Positions 7,206-15,324 of a DNA stretch of 52,251 bases are shown here, piece after piece (position 1 is the stretch's first letter; the number at the start of each line of letters is the position of its first letter). Origin of the DNA: Candidatus Omnitrophota bacterium (GTDB lineage Bacteria; Omnitrophota; Gorgyraeia; Zapsychrales; Zapsychraceae); the NCBI GenBank assembly GCA_015233405.1, contig JADFXT010000015.1, positions 1 to 52,251 of the forward strand. Direction: 5' to 3'. Below the pieces are notes generated by a model, which made no database searches, was not told the origin of the DNA, and worked only from the letters and a program-made list of their open reading frames with translations. Position numbers and translations under genes: made by a program.

Positions 7206-8573
7206 ATGAGTTCAGACAATCAGTCTAATAAAATGGATTTTAAATTCATACTACGCGGCCTAAATTCTCAGGTTGGCCGCTTTAGTATTCCGCCCAAGAC
7301 GCCTTGGGCTGAGGCTCGGCTGGGCTTCATTTTCCGGGCGTTAAAACACAAGAATTACCGCCTCTTTTTCGGCGGGCAGAGTATTTCTTTGGTCGGGACA
7401 TGGATGCAGATGGTCGCCATGAGCTGGCTTGTGTACCGTCTGACGAATTCCGCATTATTGCTTGGGATCGTTGGTTTCGTCGGACAAATCCCGTCTTTTT
7501 TCCTTATGCCTTTTGCCGGAGTTATCGCGGACAGGTATAATCGGCACCGGATTTTGATTGCTACACAGACGCTCGCCATGCTTCAGGCGGTTGCTTTGTC
7601 CGTTTTGGTTATTACCGAGCATGTGGAAGTTTGGCATATTGTGGTTTTAAACCTGATTCTGGGTTTGGTCAGTTCTTTTGATATTCCTGTGCGCCAGGCA
7701 TTTACCGTCGAAATGATTGAGAACAAGGATGATCTCGGCAATGCCATTGCATTAAATTCTTCCATGGTCAATGTCGCCCGTCTTTTAGGTCCGTCAATTG
7801 CAGGAATTATTATTGCTTTTGTAGGTGAGGGTGCGTGTTTTTTTATCAATGCCTTTAGTTATCTGGCGGTTATTTTTTCGCTTTTGGCTATGAAAATAAC
7901 TCCGAAAGTAATAAAGCCGCCGGAGCATCATGTCTGGCACGATTTAAAAGAGGGATTTGTGTATGCTTTTAATTTTGCTCCCATTAGAGATATTATTTTT
8001 TTGCTGGGTCTCGCGAGCCTCATGGGCGTGCCGTATCAAATATTAATGCCGGTTTTTGCTAAAGATATTTTTCACGGCGGGCCGCAGACGCTCGGATTTT
8101 TAGTATCGATGGCGGGCATTGGCGCACTCGCGGGTGCTATTTATCTCGCCGGACGAAAGAGTGTTATTGGGCTTGTACGGATGATTGGCGAGTCGTCAAT
8201 CCTTTTTGGTCTGGGAGTGATTGCTTTTTCGTTTTCTAAGACGTTGTGGTTTTCCATGATTGTCATTTGTATGGCTGGATTCGCGATGATGGTGCAAATG
8301 GCAGCGAGCAATACAATTTTGCAAACTATCGTCGAAGAAGACAAGCGCGGCCGGGTCATGAGTTTTTATACTATGGCTTTTATGGGCATGACACCTTTTG
8401 GGAGCTTATTTGCTGGTTACTTGGCCAATAAAATAGGAGCGCCCTATACGCTCATGGTCGGCGGAGTCTGCTGTATTTTTGCCGCCCTTGGATTTTTGCG
8501 CAATCTTCCTTCTTTGAGGGAAAAAATGCGGCCGGTTTACATTGAAAAGGGGATCATTACACCCGGAAATTAG
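7206..8573 (+). CDS. MFS transporter, EntS-like (MFS_3) family
   Basis: 455 residues with about 12 hydrophobic segments. The family start ALKHKNYRLFFGGQSISLVG is typical of MFS_3 (enterobactin exporter-like) proteins. The loop 2-3 signature appears as GVIADRYNRHRILIATQTLA, and PVRQAFTVEM follows transmembrane segment 4. It is probably a proton-driven exporter; the substrate is not deducible. The start is uncertain: the ATG at 7206 gives a 40-residue cytoplasmic leader, has no Shine-Dalgarno, and sits at the predicted transcription start. A later ATG at 7236 also lacks one. A small orphan protein and a second MFS gene follow closely. Confidence 0.87.
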   Translation: MSSDNQSNKMDFKFILRGLNSQVGRFSIPPKTPWAEARLGFIFRALKHKNYRLFFGGQSISLVGTWMQMVAMSWLVYRLTNSALLLGIVGFVGQIPSFFLMPFAGVIADRYNRHRILIATQTLAMLQAVALSVLVITEHVEVWHIVVLNLILGLVSSFDIPVRQAFTVEMIENKDDLGNAIALNSSMVNVARLLGPSIAGIIIAFVGEGACFFINAFSYLAVIFSLLAMKITPKVIKPPEHHVWHDLKEGFVYAFNFAPIRDIIFLLGLASLMGVPYQILMPVFAKDIFHGGPQTLGFLVSMAGIGALAGAIYLAGRKSVIGLVRMIGESSILFGLGVIAFSFSKTLWFSMIVICMAGFAMMVQMAASNTILQTIVEEDKRGRVMSFYTMAFMGMTPFGSLFAGYLANKIGAPYTLMVGGVCCIFAALGFLRNLPSLREKMRPVYIEKGIITPGN

Positions 8574-8609
8574 AGGGATTTTGAATATCTATAAGAAAGG
8601 ACACTTCTC

Positions 8610-8843
8610 GTGGGCAAGTTAAATGATTTAATCGAATGGGATTATTTGGGGTCGCACTTTAGCGTCTACGTTAAACATTACGTTGACGACGATGGGCGTA
8701 AGGGTATGACTATGATTTTTGAGGATGTGACGCATGAAAAGGTAACCGAGATGGTCGTCCCGTCGCGCGTGTTTCCGGCATTCCTCAAGGCGGTCAACGC
8801 TGGAGCTAATCCGTATCAGGGAAACATTTTGATGAACCTCTAA
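8610..8843 (+). CDS. Conserved-looking small protein, function unknown
   Basis: A 77-residue soluble protein starting at GTG, preceded by AAGAAAGGA about 12 bases upstream. It begins MGKLNDLIEWDYLGSHFSVY, alternates charged and aromatic residues, and has no signal peptide, membrane segment or cysteine. I do not recognise a family. It lies 36 bases after one MFS gene and 15 bases before another, so it is probably co-transcribed with them. A small beta-rich domain with a C-terminal helix (SRVFPAFLKAVNAG) is plausible from the residue pattern only. Confidence 0.6.
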   Translation: MGKLNDLIEWDYLGSHFSVYVKHYVDDDGRKGMTMIFEDVTHEKVTEMVVPSRVFPAFLKAVNAGANPYQGNILMNL

Positions 8844-8858
8844 AAAGGGAGGTCGTTT

Positions 8859-10016
8859 ATGGATCCTAAAGATAAACAAAAAACCATCCGAACATTTGCG
8901 TTGGCTTCATTTTTAAACGATTTTGGGTCGGACATGATCTATCCGGTCTGGCCGCTTTTTGTAACGACCGTGTTAGGCGCGAACATGGCGGTCTTGGGAT
9001 TTCTCGACGGGCTTGGAGAGGCGCTGGTGTCTATTTCTCAGGCCATTTCAGGATACGCCTCGGATAAGCTCCGCAAAAGAAAGATTTTTGTCTGGACGGG
9101 ATATCTCTGCGGCGCTCTTTCGAGAATCGGTTACGCCTTTTCAACCGCTTGGCCTCATTTAATTCCTTTTAGAGTATTGGATCGTGCAGGAAAGATGCGC
9201 GGGGCGCCGAGAGATGCGATTTTAGCGGATGTCTCTAGCGACGAGGACCGCGGCCGGAATTTTGGGTTGGTCAGATCCATGGATAATTTAGGCGCCGTGT
9301 TCGGGATCGTGACGTGCATTCTTTTTATAAAATTTTTAGGATACCGAACGTTGTTTCTTATTGCCGCAGTGCCGTCGGTCATCAGTTCGATCTTGATCTT
9401 CACTTCCGTCAAGGAAGGGCAATCTTCCGACAAGAAAATCTTTAAAGGCCTAGCATTTAAAGACCTCAATCGGGATTTCAAATTGTTTCTTGCTTTAAGT
9501 GCGGTCTTTGCGTTCGGTTCGTTTAGCTATTCGTTCTTGCTGATTTACGCGAAAGGTGTTGGATTTTCTGCTGTCTTTCTGCCGGTCTTGTATCTTATTT
9601 TTACCGTCGTCGCGGCTGTATTTTCTTTGCCGTTTGGGAAATTGTCAGACCGTATCGGGCGAAAACAAGTGATGATGCTTTCTTTTCTTTTCTGGGCGTT
9701 TGTCTGTGCGGCTAGTATTTTATTTCACAATAAAATTGCTGTCGTCGCGATGTTTATCCTGTTTGGCCTGCATAAGGCGGCGATCGAACCGGTCCAGAAA
9801 ACGTTTGTTTCAGAGCTGGCTCCGGCGGAATATCGGGCGAGTAGCTTGGGCGGTTTTCAAATGGTCATCGGCCTTTGTGCGTTACCGGCTTCTTTAATCG
9901 CTGGGCTTTTATGGGATAAAATCGGCTTTATCATTCCATTTTATTTTTCGCTGGCGCTAACGATTTTGTCGATTATAATAGTGATGTTTGTCAAAGAAAA
10001 AAATATGGGTCGGTAG
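8859..10016 (+). CDS. MFS transporter
   Basis: 385 residues, about 12 membrane segments. It begins TIRTFALASFLNDFGSDMIY, a pattern seen in MFS_1 permeases with an early Asp-containing helix. The conserved loop motifs are GYASDKLRKRKIFVWTGYLC after helix 2 and GKLSDRIGRKQVMMLSFLFW in the second half; DRAGKMRGAPRDAILADVS is also characteristic. Substrate unknown. A GGGAGG site lies about 7 bases upstream of the ATG. Its last four codons and stop (TAG, 10014-10016) are shared with the first ten bases of tRNA-Ala on the same strand, so processing of the tRNA would cut this mRNA before its stop codon. Confidence 0.85.
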   Translation: MDPKDKQKTIRTFALASFLNDFGSDMIYPVWPLFVTTVLGANMAVLGFLDGLGEALVSISQAISGYASDKLRKRKIFVWTGYLCGALSRIGYAFSTAWPHLIPFRVLDRAGKMRGAPRDAILADVSSDEDRGRNFGLVRSMDNLGAVFGIVTCILFIKFLGYRTLFLIAAVPSVISSILIFTSVKEGQSSDKKIFKGLAFKDLNRDFKLFLALSAVFAFGSFSYSFLLIYAKGVGFSAVFLPVLYLIFTVVAAVFSLPFGKLSDRIGRKQVMMLSFLFWAFVCAASILFHNKIAVVAMFILFGLHKAAIEPVQKTFVSELAPAEYRASSLGGFQMVIGLCALPASLIAGLLWDKIGFIIPFYFSLALTILSIIIVMFVKEKNMGR

Positions 10017-10079
10017 CTCAGTTGGGAGAGCGCCTCGTTCGCAATGAGGAGGCCGGGGGTTCGACTCCCCCTCGATCCA
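10007..10079 (+). tRNA. tRNA-Ala(CGC)
   Basis: The 73-base cloverleaf is complete: acceptor GGGTCGG/TCGATCC, D-arm GCTC/GAGC, anticodon arm CCTCG-TTCGCAA-TGAGG and T-arm GGGGG-TTCGACT-CCCCC, with discriminator A73. The anticodon CGC reads GCG (alanine), and the G3-U70 pair that specifies alanine is present. CCA is not encoded; a T-run follows directly. The 5' ten bases overlap the end of the MFS gene. No dedicated promoter is obvious, so it may be excised from the MFS transcript. Confidence 0.95.
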
Positions 10080-10145
10080 TTTTTTATTTAACGCCAATCC
10101 TCAAATCAAAAGTTTTTATATTTCAGGAAATCCAAAAATCCCCGC

Positions 10146-11066
10146 ATGATTAAAGATACTTTATTGAAGAGAAAGCCCGGCCTCTGGAAAGCCATCAAAA
10201 GAAACTTGAACCGCAGAGGGCTCCGGGAAGTTTATCGGCGAACTTTACCGAATCTCTTTGGTTTCTTTGAAAAGTTTTTTCATCTCCATGTGACCGCCGA
10301 AGATTATTATTCGCCCATCCCGACGACATATGAATTGACGGATGACACCTATCAGAAGATCCTTCCTTCTAGCGGCATTAATTGGAACACGGTTGGGCAG
10401 CAGGCGCTTCTTCAAAAAGTATCCTCCCAATATCAGGACGAATTTGTTCCCTATCAGAATGTGGGATTATCTTTAGCCGACGCTTTCATTTTATATGCGA
10501 TGGTCCGTGAACAAAAGCCGCGTCATATTGTGGAGATCGGGATGGGGGAGTCGACAAAAATTATTTTTCAGGCGCTCAAGAAGAATAAAGAAGAGGGGCA
10601 TCTTTTTAAGTTCAGCAGTATCGACCCTGATCCGCCGGGAAAAGAGTTTTTTGATTTTTGTGAGAAAGAAGACATTGAATTTATTAAGAAAAAAGTTCAG
10701 GATGTGGATAGCCGATTTTTTGCGGATACGGATCTTTTGTTTATTGATTCCAGCCATGTTTCCAAAATCGACAGCGACGTGAACAAAGAAATATTAGAGA
10801 TCATCCCCTCTTTAAAGAAGGGCGCTTTGGTTCATTGGCATGATATCTGGATGCCTAAGAATTATCCTAAAGCTTGGATAGCCCATAATAAATTCTGGAA
10901 TGAAGGTTATCTCGTCCATGCCTTCTTATTATTTAATGATGCGTTTCAAATTGTTTGGGCGTCCAAATTCATGCAGATTAATTATGAACAGGATATCCAG
11001 AAACAGCTGCCATTTTATAAACCTAATCATTCAATAACTTCATTTTGGATCGAACGAATCAAATAA
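10146..11066 (+). CDS. Class I SAM-dependent methyltransferase (Methyltransf_24-like)
   Basis: 306 residues. A basic helical N-terminal region of about 100 residues precedes a Rossmann domain whose motif I reads IVEIGMGESTKIIFQA (about 131-146). It is followed by the acidic SAM-ribose residue in SSIDPDPPG and a later DLLFIDSSHVS strand. That arrangement fits the Methyltransf_24 type, often linked to sugar or cell-surface modification. The acceptor is unknown. No clear Shine-Dalgarno precedes the ATG, so the true start could be slightly different. It stands alone between the tRNA and the cold-shock module. Confidence 0.7.
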   Translation: MIKDTLLKRKPGLWKAIKRNLNRRGLREVYRRTLPNLFGFFEKFFHLHVTAEDYYSPIPTTYELTDDTYQKILPSSGINWNTVGQQALLQKVSSQYQDEFVPYQNVGLSLADAFILYAMVREQKPRHIVEIGMGESTKIIFQALKKNKEEGHLFKFSSIDPDPPGKEFFDFCEKEDIEFIKKKVQDVDSRFFADTDLLFIDSSHVSKIDSDVNKEILEIIPSLKKGALVHWHDIWMPKNYPKAWIAHNKFWNEGYLVHAFLLFNDAFQIVWASKFMQINYEQDIQKQLPFYKPNHSITSFWIERIK

Positions 11067-11097
11067 TGGTTGTTCATCCTTGCTGGATAAATATAAC

Positions 11098-11126
11098 TTG
11101 ACAAGAACGTCTTTGTAGCGCATACT
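11098..11126 (+). promoter_or_regulatory. Strong promoter upstream of the cspA leader
   Basis: A consensus TTGACA at 11098-11103 is followed after 17 bases by CATACT at 11121-11126. Transcription would start near 11133, about 128 bases before the cspA start codon. Confidence 0.6.
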
Positions 11127-11132
11127 CTCTTC

Positions 11133-11207
11133 TGAACAAAGAAGTAAATAGTGGAGAAGAAAACTTTAAACCGTAAGGTGGAAGTAACATTCGCCTTGCG
11201 GTTTTTT
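11133..11207 (+). ncRNA. Candidate small RNA or attenuator leader upstream of cspA
   Basis: Between the promoter and cspA a transcript of about 75 bases would end at a good intrinsic terminator (CCGTAAGG at 11171-11178 pairing with CCTTGCGG at 11194-11201, then T6). A 5' hairpin, CTTCT/AGAAG, lies around 11130-11143. It could be a free small RNA or a cold-shock leader that gates read-through into cspA. I do not recognise an Rfam family. Confidence 0.4.
11171..11207 (+). terminator. Intrinsic terminator (possible attenuator) before cspA
   Basis: An 8-bp stem, CCGTAAGG/CCTTGCGG with one G-U pair, is followed by TTTTTT. It lies between a strong promoter and cspA. Confidence 0.65.
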
Positions 11208-11260
11208 ATTTTAGTCCGCTATAAGTTGTTCAATTTTTTAAGAAAGGAGGATACAAGAAA

Positions 11261-11461
11261 ATGGCAAAAGGAAAAGTAAAATGGTTCAACGACCAAAAAG
11301 GTTTTGGCTTTATTACTCCTGAAAACGGCAAAGATGTATTTGTCCATCATAGTGCAATTCAAAGTGAAGGATACAAATCATTAAGCGAAGGACAGGATGT
11401 TGAGTTCGAAATCGTTAAAGGGCCCAAGGGCGAACAAGCTCAGAATGTTGTAAAGCTCTAA
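11261..11461 (+). CDS. cspA: Cold-shock protein, CspA family
   Basis: The 66-residue single OB-fold protein has both RNA-binding motifs: RNP1 KGFGFI (about 15-20) and RNP2 VFVHHSAI (about 31-38). It binds single-stranded RNA and DNA and melts mRNA structure. A very strong Shine-Dalgarno (AAAGGAGG) lies 10 bases upstream. Its leader carries a terminator that may attenuate transcription, a terminator follows the gene, and a zinc-finger miniprotein and DEAD-box helicase come next, making a plausible RNA-remodelling group. Confidence 0.95.
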   Translation: MAKGKVKWFNDQKGFGFITPENGKDVFVHHSAIQSEGYKSLSEGQDVEFEIVKGPKGEQAQNVVKL

Positions 11462-11469
11462 AAACAATC

Positions 11470-11495
11470 GGGCCTCGTTTAACGCTGGCCCTTTT
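11470..11495 (+). terminator. Intrinsic terminator after cspA
   Basis: GGGCC pairs with GGCCC across an 11-12 base loop and is followed by TTTTG. The stem is short but GC-rich and ends the cspA transcript. Confidence 0.55.
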
Positions 11496-11518
11496 GTTCT
11501 TCTGCTTCTTTTAAAGGA

Positions 11519-11677
11519 GTGGTTATCAAACAAATCAGAAATTTGTCTAAGGGTAGGAAGTGTAAGTTCCCGCGCTGTAAACATATTTTAAGCATCTACA
11601 ATCACGAGGCTTATTGTCATATTCATTTAAGCCAGTTGCCTCCTGAGTCTAGGTTTAAAGTTATCAAAAGATCATGA
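11519..11677 (+). CDS. 52-codon zinc-finger miniprotein, start uncertain
   Basis: The frame reads KGRKCKFPRCKHILSIYNHE, then AYCHIHL, and ends KVIKRS. The cysteines and histidine (C-X4-C-X12-C-X2-H) make a likely zinc knuckle in a strongly basic protein, so nucleic-acid binding is probable. The stop overlaps the helicase ATG (ATGA at 11674-11677), indicating translational coupling. The start is unclear. AAAGGAG at 11513-11519 would best serve an ATC codon at 11525; GTG at 11519 overlaps that site and TTG at 11543 is too far away. Similar short CxxxxC...CxxH proteins exist in several phyla, but I cannot name the family. Confidence 0.6.
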   Translation: MVIKQIRNLSKGRKCKFPRCKHILSIYNHEAYCHIHLSQLPPESRFKVIKRS

Positions 11678-13194
11678 CCCATAAAATCATAAATCCTGCT
11701 TCGATGGATTCTTCGTCGAGCCATATCCCTGATCAAAATTTTGACGGACTTGGCATCGCGCCGAAGATTTTGTCTATCCTGGAGCGCATCAAATTTAAAA
11801 CACCGACACCGATTCAGCTTAAGGCCATTCCTTTGGCGTTAGAAGGCAAAGACGTTATCGGTATCGCACAGACTGGGACCGGCAAAACACATTCTTTTGC
11901 CATTCCGATGGTTCAACGGCTTGTGCAGATTAAAGGTAAAGGTTTGGTCGTCGCACCCACGCGTGAGCTTGCGATTCAAATTGACGAGGCGGTTAAAGGC
12001 CTGACGCATTCTTTCGGAATGAAAACCGCGTGTTTGATCGGCGGGGCTTCCATGAGAGAACAGACCGATGCCCTTCGCCGCATGCCGCGAATCGTGATTG
12101 CAACGCCCGGTAGGCTTCTAGACCATGTCGGCCAGCGGAATATTTCTCTTAATGACGTGGCGATGTTGGTCCTTGATGAAGCCGACCGTATGCTCGATAT
12201 GGGATTTGCTCCGCAGATCCAAGAAATTTTACGCCATGTTCCTAAAGACCGTCAGACCATGCTTTTTTCTGCAACCATGCCTAAAGAGATTATGGAAATC
12301 GCCTCTAAACATATGAAAACTCCTTTGAGCGTTGAAATTGCTCCGTCGGGAACGGCAGCCAAACATGTCACTCAGGAAGTTTTTATTATCCCCCGAGAAG
12401 CCAAACAGCGGCTTTTAGGGAAGCTCCTTGAACAATATCATGGTGCGGTCCTTGTCTTTTCGCGGACCAAGCATAATGCCCGAAAGCTCGCAAGGGCGGT
12501 CAGGGATATGGGATACCGCGGTGCGGAAATCCATTCGGACCGGTCTTTGAATCAGAGAAGGGAAGCGCTGGAAGGTTTTAAATCCGGGAAATATAAAGTG
12601 CTTGTGGCGACCGATATCGCATCGCGCGGTATTGATGTCGTCGGAATTGAGCTTGTTGTCAATTATGATTTACCCGAGGATGCGGAAAATTATGTTCATC
12701 GTATCGGCCGGACCGGCCGGGCGGGACACAAGGGTCATGCGATTTCTTTTGCTACTCCTGATCAGCGTCGGGATATTCGGGATATTGAAAATTTAATTCG
12801 CGCCTCGCTGCCGATTTCTAAACATCCGGAATTTTCTACAGAAAATTTTTCTGAACCAGAGCGTGAACCGCAATCCCGCCAGTTTAAGGGGCATTATAAA
12901 CAAAGGTTTGGGCAAAAATCCGGTCAACGATATGAGCAAAAGCGAGGACAAGGGGATTGGAAGTATTCCAGCAAGTCTCATTCTGACAATAAGTTTCGAA
13001 CCGGCTCTGATCGTTATGCTCGACCAAAAGCCCGTCCGTCTTATTCTTCCGCTTCACCCGCCATGGGCACGTCAGGCGCCTCAAAACCATGGATGGAATC
13101 TCGGGAAAGAAGAAGTTCTTCACCTTTTCAGCCTGGGTTTCAAAGGCCAAGTTTTAAATATTCAGACCGAAGAAACAAATTTCCCCGCCATTAA
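11674..13194 (+). CDS. rhlE: DEAD-box RNA helicase, RhlE-like
   Basis: 506 residues. All core motifs are present: Q motif (FKTPTPIQ), motif I AQTGTGKT (65-72), PTREL, TPGR, motif II DEAD (about 168-171), SAT (about 199-201), and in the second domain RGIDVVGIELVVNYDLP and HRIGRTGR (about 342-349). The last ~120 residues are a low-complexity basic tail rich in Arg, Gln, Ser and Tyr, typical of RNA-anchoring extensions. It unwinds short RNA duplexes in ribosome assembly or mRNA decay. Coupling to the zinc miniprotein and proximity to cspA suggest a cold-adaptation role. The rhlE subgroup is assigned by architecture. Confidence 0.9.
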   Translation: MTHKIINPASMDSSSSHIPDQNFDGLGIAPKILSILERIKFKTPTPIQLKAIPLALEGKDVIGIAQTGTGKTHSFAIPMVQRLVQIKGKGLVVAPTRELAIQIDEAVKGLTHSFGMKTACLIGGASMREQTDALRRMPRIVIATPGRLLDHVGQRNISLNDVAMLVLDEADRMLDMGFAPQIQEILRHVPKDRQTMLFSATMPKEIMEIASKHMKTPLSVEIAPSGTAAKHVTQEVFIIPREAKQRLLGKLLEQYHGAVLVFSRTKHNARKLARAVRDMGYRGAEIHSDRSLNQRREALEGFKSGKYKVLVATDIASRGIDVVGIELVVNYDLPEDAENYVHRIGRTGRAGHKGHAISFATPDQRRDIRDIENLIRASLPISKHPEFSTENFSEPEREPQSRQFKGHYKQRFGQKSGQRYEQKRGQGDWKYSSKSHSDNKFRTGSDRYARPKARPSYSSASPAMGTSGASKPWMESRERRSSSPFQPGFQRPSFKYSDRRNKFPRH

Positions 13195-13354
13195 TCCGCA
13201 ATATTATTAATATACTTAGTATTAATTAACGCTAAAAAAATCGCTTTTCTTTCCAGATGATTGATGTTATCTTAATAACTTAAAGTTATGGGAAACATCC
13301 CCTAAATAAACTGTTTCTAATAGGTTATGTGTGATTAATCATAAAGGATAGAGT

Positions 13355-14302
13355 ATGTATCGTGGTAAGAAAATATCTCTGGTGATTCCGGCTTATAATG
13401 AAAGCAGGCTCATTAAGCCAACGCTTGAGAATGTCCCTGAACTTATTGACCGAATTTATGTGGTGGACGATGCGAGTAAAGATAAGATGGCTGAGGTGGT
13501 TGAAGAAATCATGAAGAAAGATAAGCGCGTTAAGCTCTTACGTCATGAAAAAAATGAGGGGCCTGGCCAAGCTGTTATTACCGGATATTTGGAGTCTTCC
13601 AAAGAGGAATATGATATTGCCGTTGTCGTCGGAGGGGATCACCAAATGCTTTTAGATGAGGTGACTCGTTTTCTCAATCCTTTGATTGATAATCAGGCGG
13701 ATTATATTAAAGGTAACCGTTTTTTTGTCTGGGAAAAAACCCGCGTGAAGATGCCCAAGATCCGTATCCTGGGGAATATTATCATTACGGCGTTAACAAA
13801 GATCGCCTCAGGATATTATAAGATCATGGATGTCGTGGACGGATATACGGCCATCACCAAAGAAGCCATTGATATCATTGACTGGAGCAAGGCCTGGAAG
13901 CGGTATGGATATCCGATGGATTTCTTAATTCGGCTCAATGCGTATGGTCTTAAAGTCAAAGATGTCCCCCGCACACCGATCTATCTTAAAGGCGAGCGTC
14001 AGTCTCAGATCAAAGGATTACGTTATGCCTTAAGGGTATCTCCCATGCTCATCCGAGGATTCTTCTGGAGGATGCTTTTTAAATACATTTATTTGGATTT
14101 TCATCCTCTGGTCTTTTTCTTTTTCGCCGGAATGATTCTTTTTCCGACGGGAATAGGTTTCGGAATATTCTTAGTTTGTAGAAAAGAGTTTTTTTCTCTG
14201 GGGATCACAGGGCCTCAGTCGATCTTCTGTGCAATGGCTGTTATCACAGGGCTACAGTTTCTATTATTCGGGATGTGGTTTGATATGGAGGCCAGCAAGT
14301 AG
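13355..14302 (+). CDS. Family 2 glycosyltransferase (DPM1-like) with C-terminal membrane helices
   Basis: 315 residues. The GT-A nucleotide-binding core begins ISLVIPAYNESRLI, with Asp pair IYVVDDASKD at about 38-39 and EGPGQAVITGY. The DxD-position acidic residue is in VVGGDHQM near residue 90. Two hydrophobic segments (HPLVFFFFAGMILFPTGIGF and a second near 280-305) anchor it. Such enzymes transfer a sugar from a nucleotide donor to polyprenyl phosphate or a lipid-linked glycan on the inner face of the membrane. A 160-base AT-rich gap precedes it, and it starts the polysaccharide region. Confidence 0.88.
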   Translation: MYRGKKISLVIPAYNESRLIKPTLENVPELIDRIYVVDDASKDKMAEVVEEIMKKDKRVKLLRHEKNEGPGQAVITGYLESSKEEYDIAVVVGGDHQMLLDEVTRFLNPLIDNQADYIKGNRFFVWEKTRVKMPKIRILGNIIITALTKIASGYYKIMDVVDGYTAITKEAIDIIDWSKAWKRYGYPMDFLIRLNAYGLKVKDVPRTPIYLKGERQSQIKGLRYALRVSPMLIRGFFWRMLFKYIYLDFHPLVFFFFAGMILFPTGIGFGIFLVCRKEFFSLGITGPQSIFCAMAVITGLQFLLFGMWFDMEASK

Positions 14303-14304
14303 GC

Positions 14305-15324
14305 ATGACCGCGTTTTTGTTTAAGCACCATTATAAGACGGTTGGTATTGTTTTCTTAAGCATCATCGTCGGATTAGGTATTGCGGAGGGCGTGTTAAGG
14401 AGTATTCAATATTTTCCTGCTGCGGCTGTTCCACCGTATTTATTTGCTAATCACTCGAAAACCTGGTGGGCACTAACTCCGGGATTTTATCAGACCGTGA
14501 ATGCTAAAGATGGCAAGGTGACCTATGCCATCAATGGTCAAGGCATTCGAAGTTTTAAAGAGTTTGATGTGCGTCCCTTTCCAAGTGTTAAACGTATTTT
14601 TATTGTCGGGGATTCTTATACGTTTGGGTGGGGAGAGAATGAGGAGAACACTTTTTCGGAAATTTTATATCAGAAGCTCTTAACGGCTACGGCGCAAAAA
14701 GTTGAGGTTGTGAATTTAGGGGTGCCGGGTTTTGGGACGAGGCAGGCGTTTGACCGATTGGTGGAATATAGCGAAAAATTGGGACAGCCTCAAACAGCTA
14801 TTTATGTCTTTTGCCCGAATGATCCCGTCGATAATTTAACGGGCAGGAAAGTCGTGGTCAATGGCGTCCGGATGGATTATGAGGCGAAGCACAAGACCCT
14901 TTTGGCGTGGATCGCGCGTATTTATTATGAAAGCCGTGTCATCGCTTTAGGGATCGATTTTTATTATAATCATTTTCAGGACCCCAGGCTTCTTAAAATT
15001 AATTCCTTGGCCGAGCAAAAGGTGTCCGTTGAAGCCAGAGAAGATTTTTTGTCCGCCCAGGAATCTTTAGGGAACATGGTTTCCTGGTGTAAACAGCGCG
15101 GCGTTCATTTGATGGTTGTATCAACCGGCGATTCTGAGTTTTCAGGGCCTCTTCAGCATTTTCTAGGCCAACAGGGGATCCCTTATATCGACGGACAAGA
15201 TATTTTTTCTAAAAAGAAAGTGAACGGCAGAAATATTGTTCTCAAAGAGGGCCACTGGAATAAGATTGGCCATGAGCTTATGGCATCTGCCCTCCAAGAA
15301 GAACTTTCGCGTCTTAAATGGTAA
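14305..15324 (+). CDS. Membrane-anchored SGNH/GDSL-type hydrolase or acyltransferase
   Basis: 339 residues. One N-terminal membrane helix (YKTVGIVFLSIIVGLGIAEG) is followed by a periplasmic SGNH domain. Block I is IVGDSYTFGWG (nucleophile Ser near residue 103), the Gly block is LGVPGFGTRQAF, the Asn block is FCPNDPVDN, and the C-terminal His block is KEGHWNKIGHEL (about 314-325). Membrane-tethered members of this fold add or remove acetyl groups on exported polysaccharides (compare AlgX/AlgJ), which suits the cluster. It starts two bases after the GT2 stop and overlaps the next gene by seven. Confidence 0.75.
   Translation: MTAFLFKHHYKTVGIVFLSIIVGLGIAEGVLRSIQYFPAAAVPPYLFANHSKTWWALTPGFYQTVNAKDGKVTYAINGQGIRSFKEFDVRPFPSVKRIFIVGDSYTFGWGENEENTFSEILYQKLLTATAQKVEVVNLGVPGFGTRQAFDRLVEYSEKLGQPQTAIYVFCPNDPVDNLTGRKVVVNGVRMDYEAKHKTLLAWIARIYYESRVIALGIDFYYNHFQDPRLLKINSLAEQKVSVEAREDFLSAQESLGNMVSWCKQRGVHLMVVSTGDSEFSGPLQHFLGQQGIPYIDGQDIFSKKKVNGRNIVLKEGHWNKIGHELMASALQEELSRLKW

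Noticed and set aside
10007..10145. tRNA as an integration site of a mobile element
   Set aside because: No integrase gene and no direct repeat of the tRNA 3' end were found in the window.
13195..13354. Possible promoter or small RNA in the 160-base gap before the GT2 gene
   Set aside because: It is AT-rich with a TTGATG at 13261, but no acceptable -10 lies at the right distance and no terminator hairpin is present.
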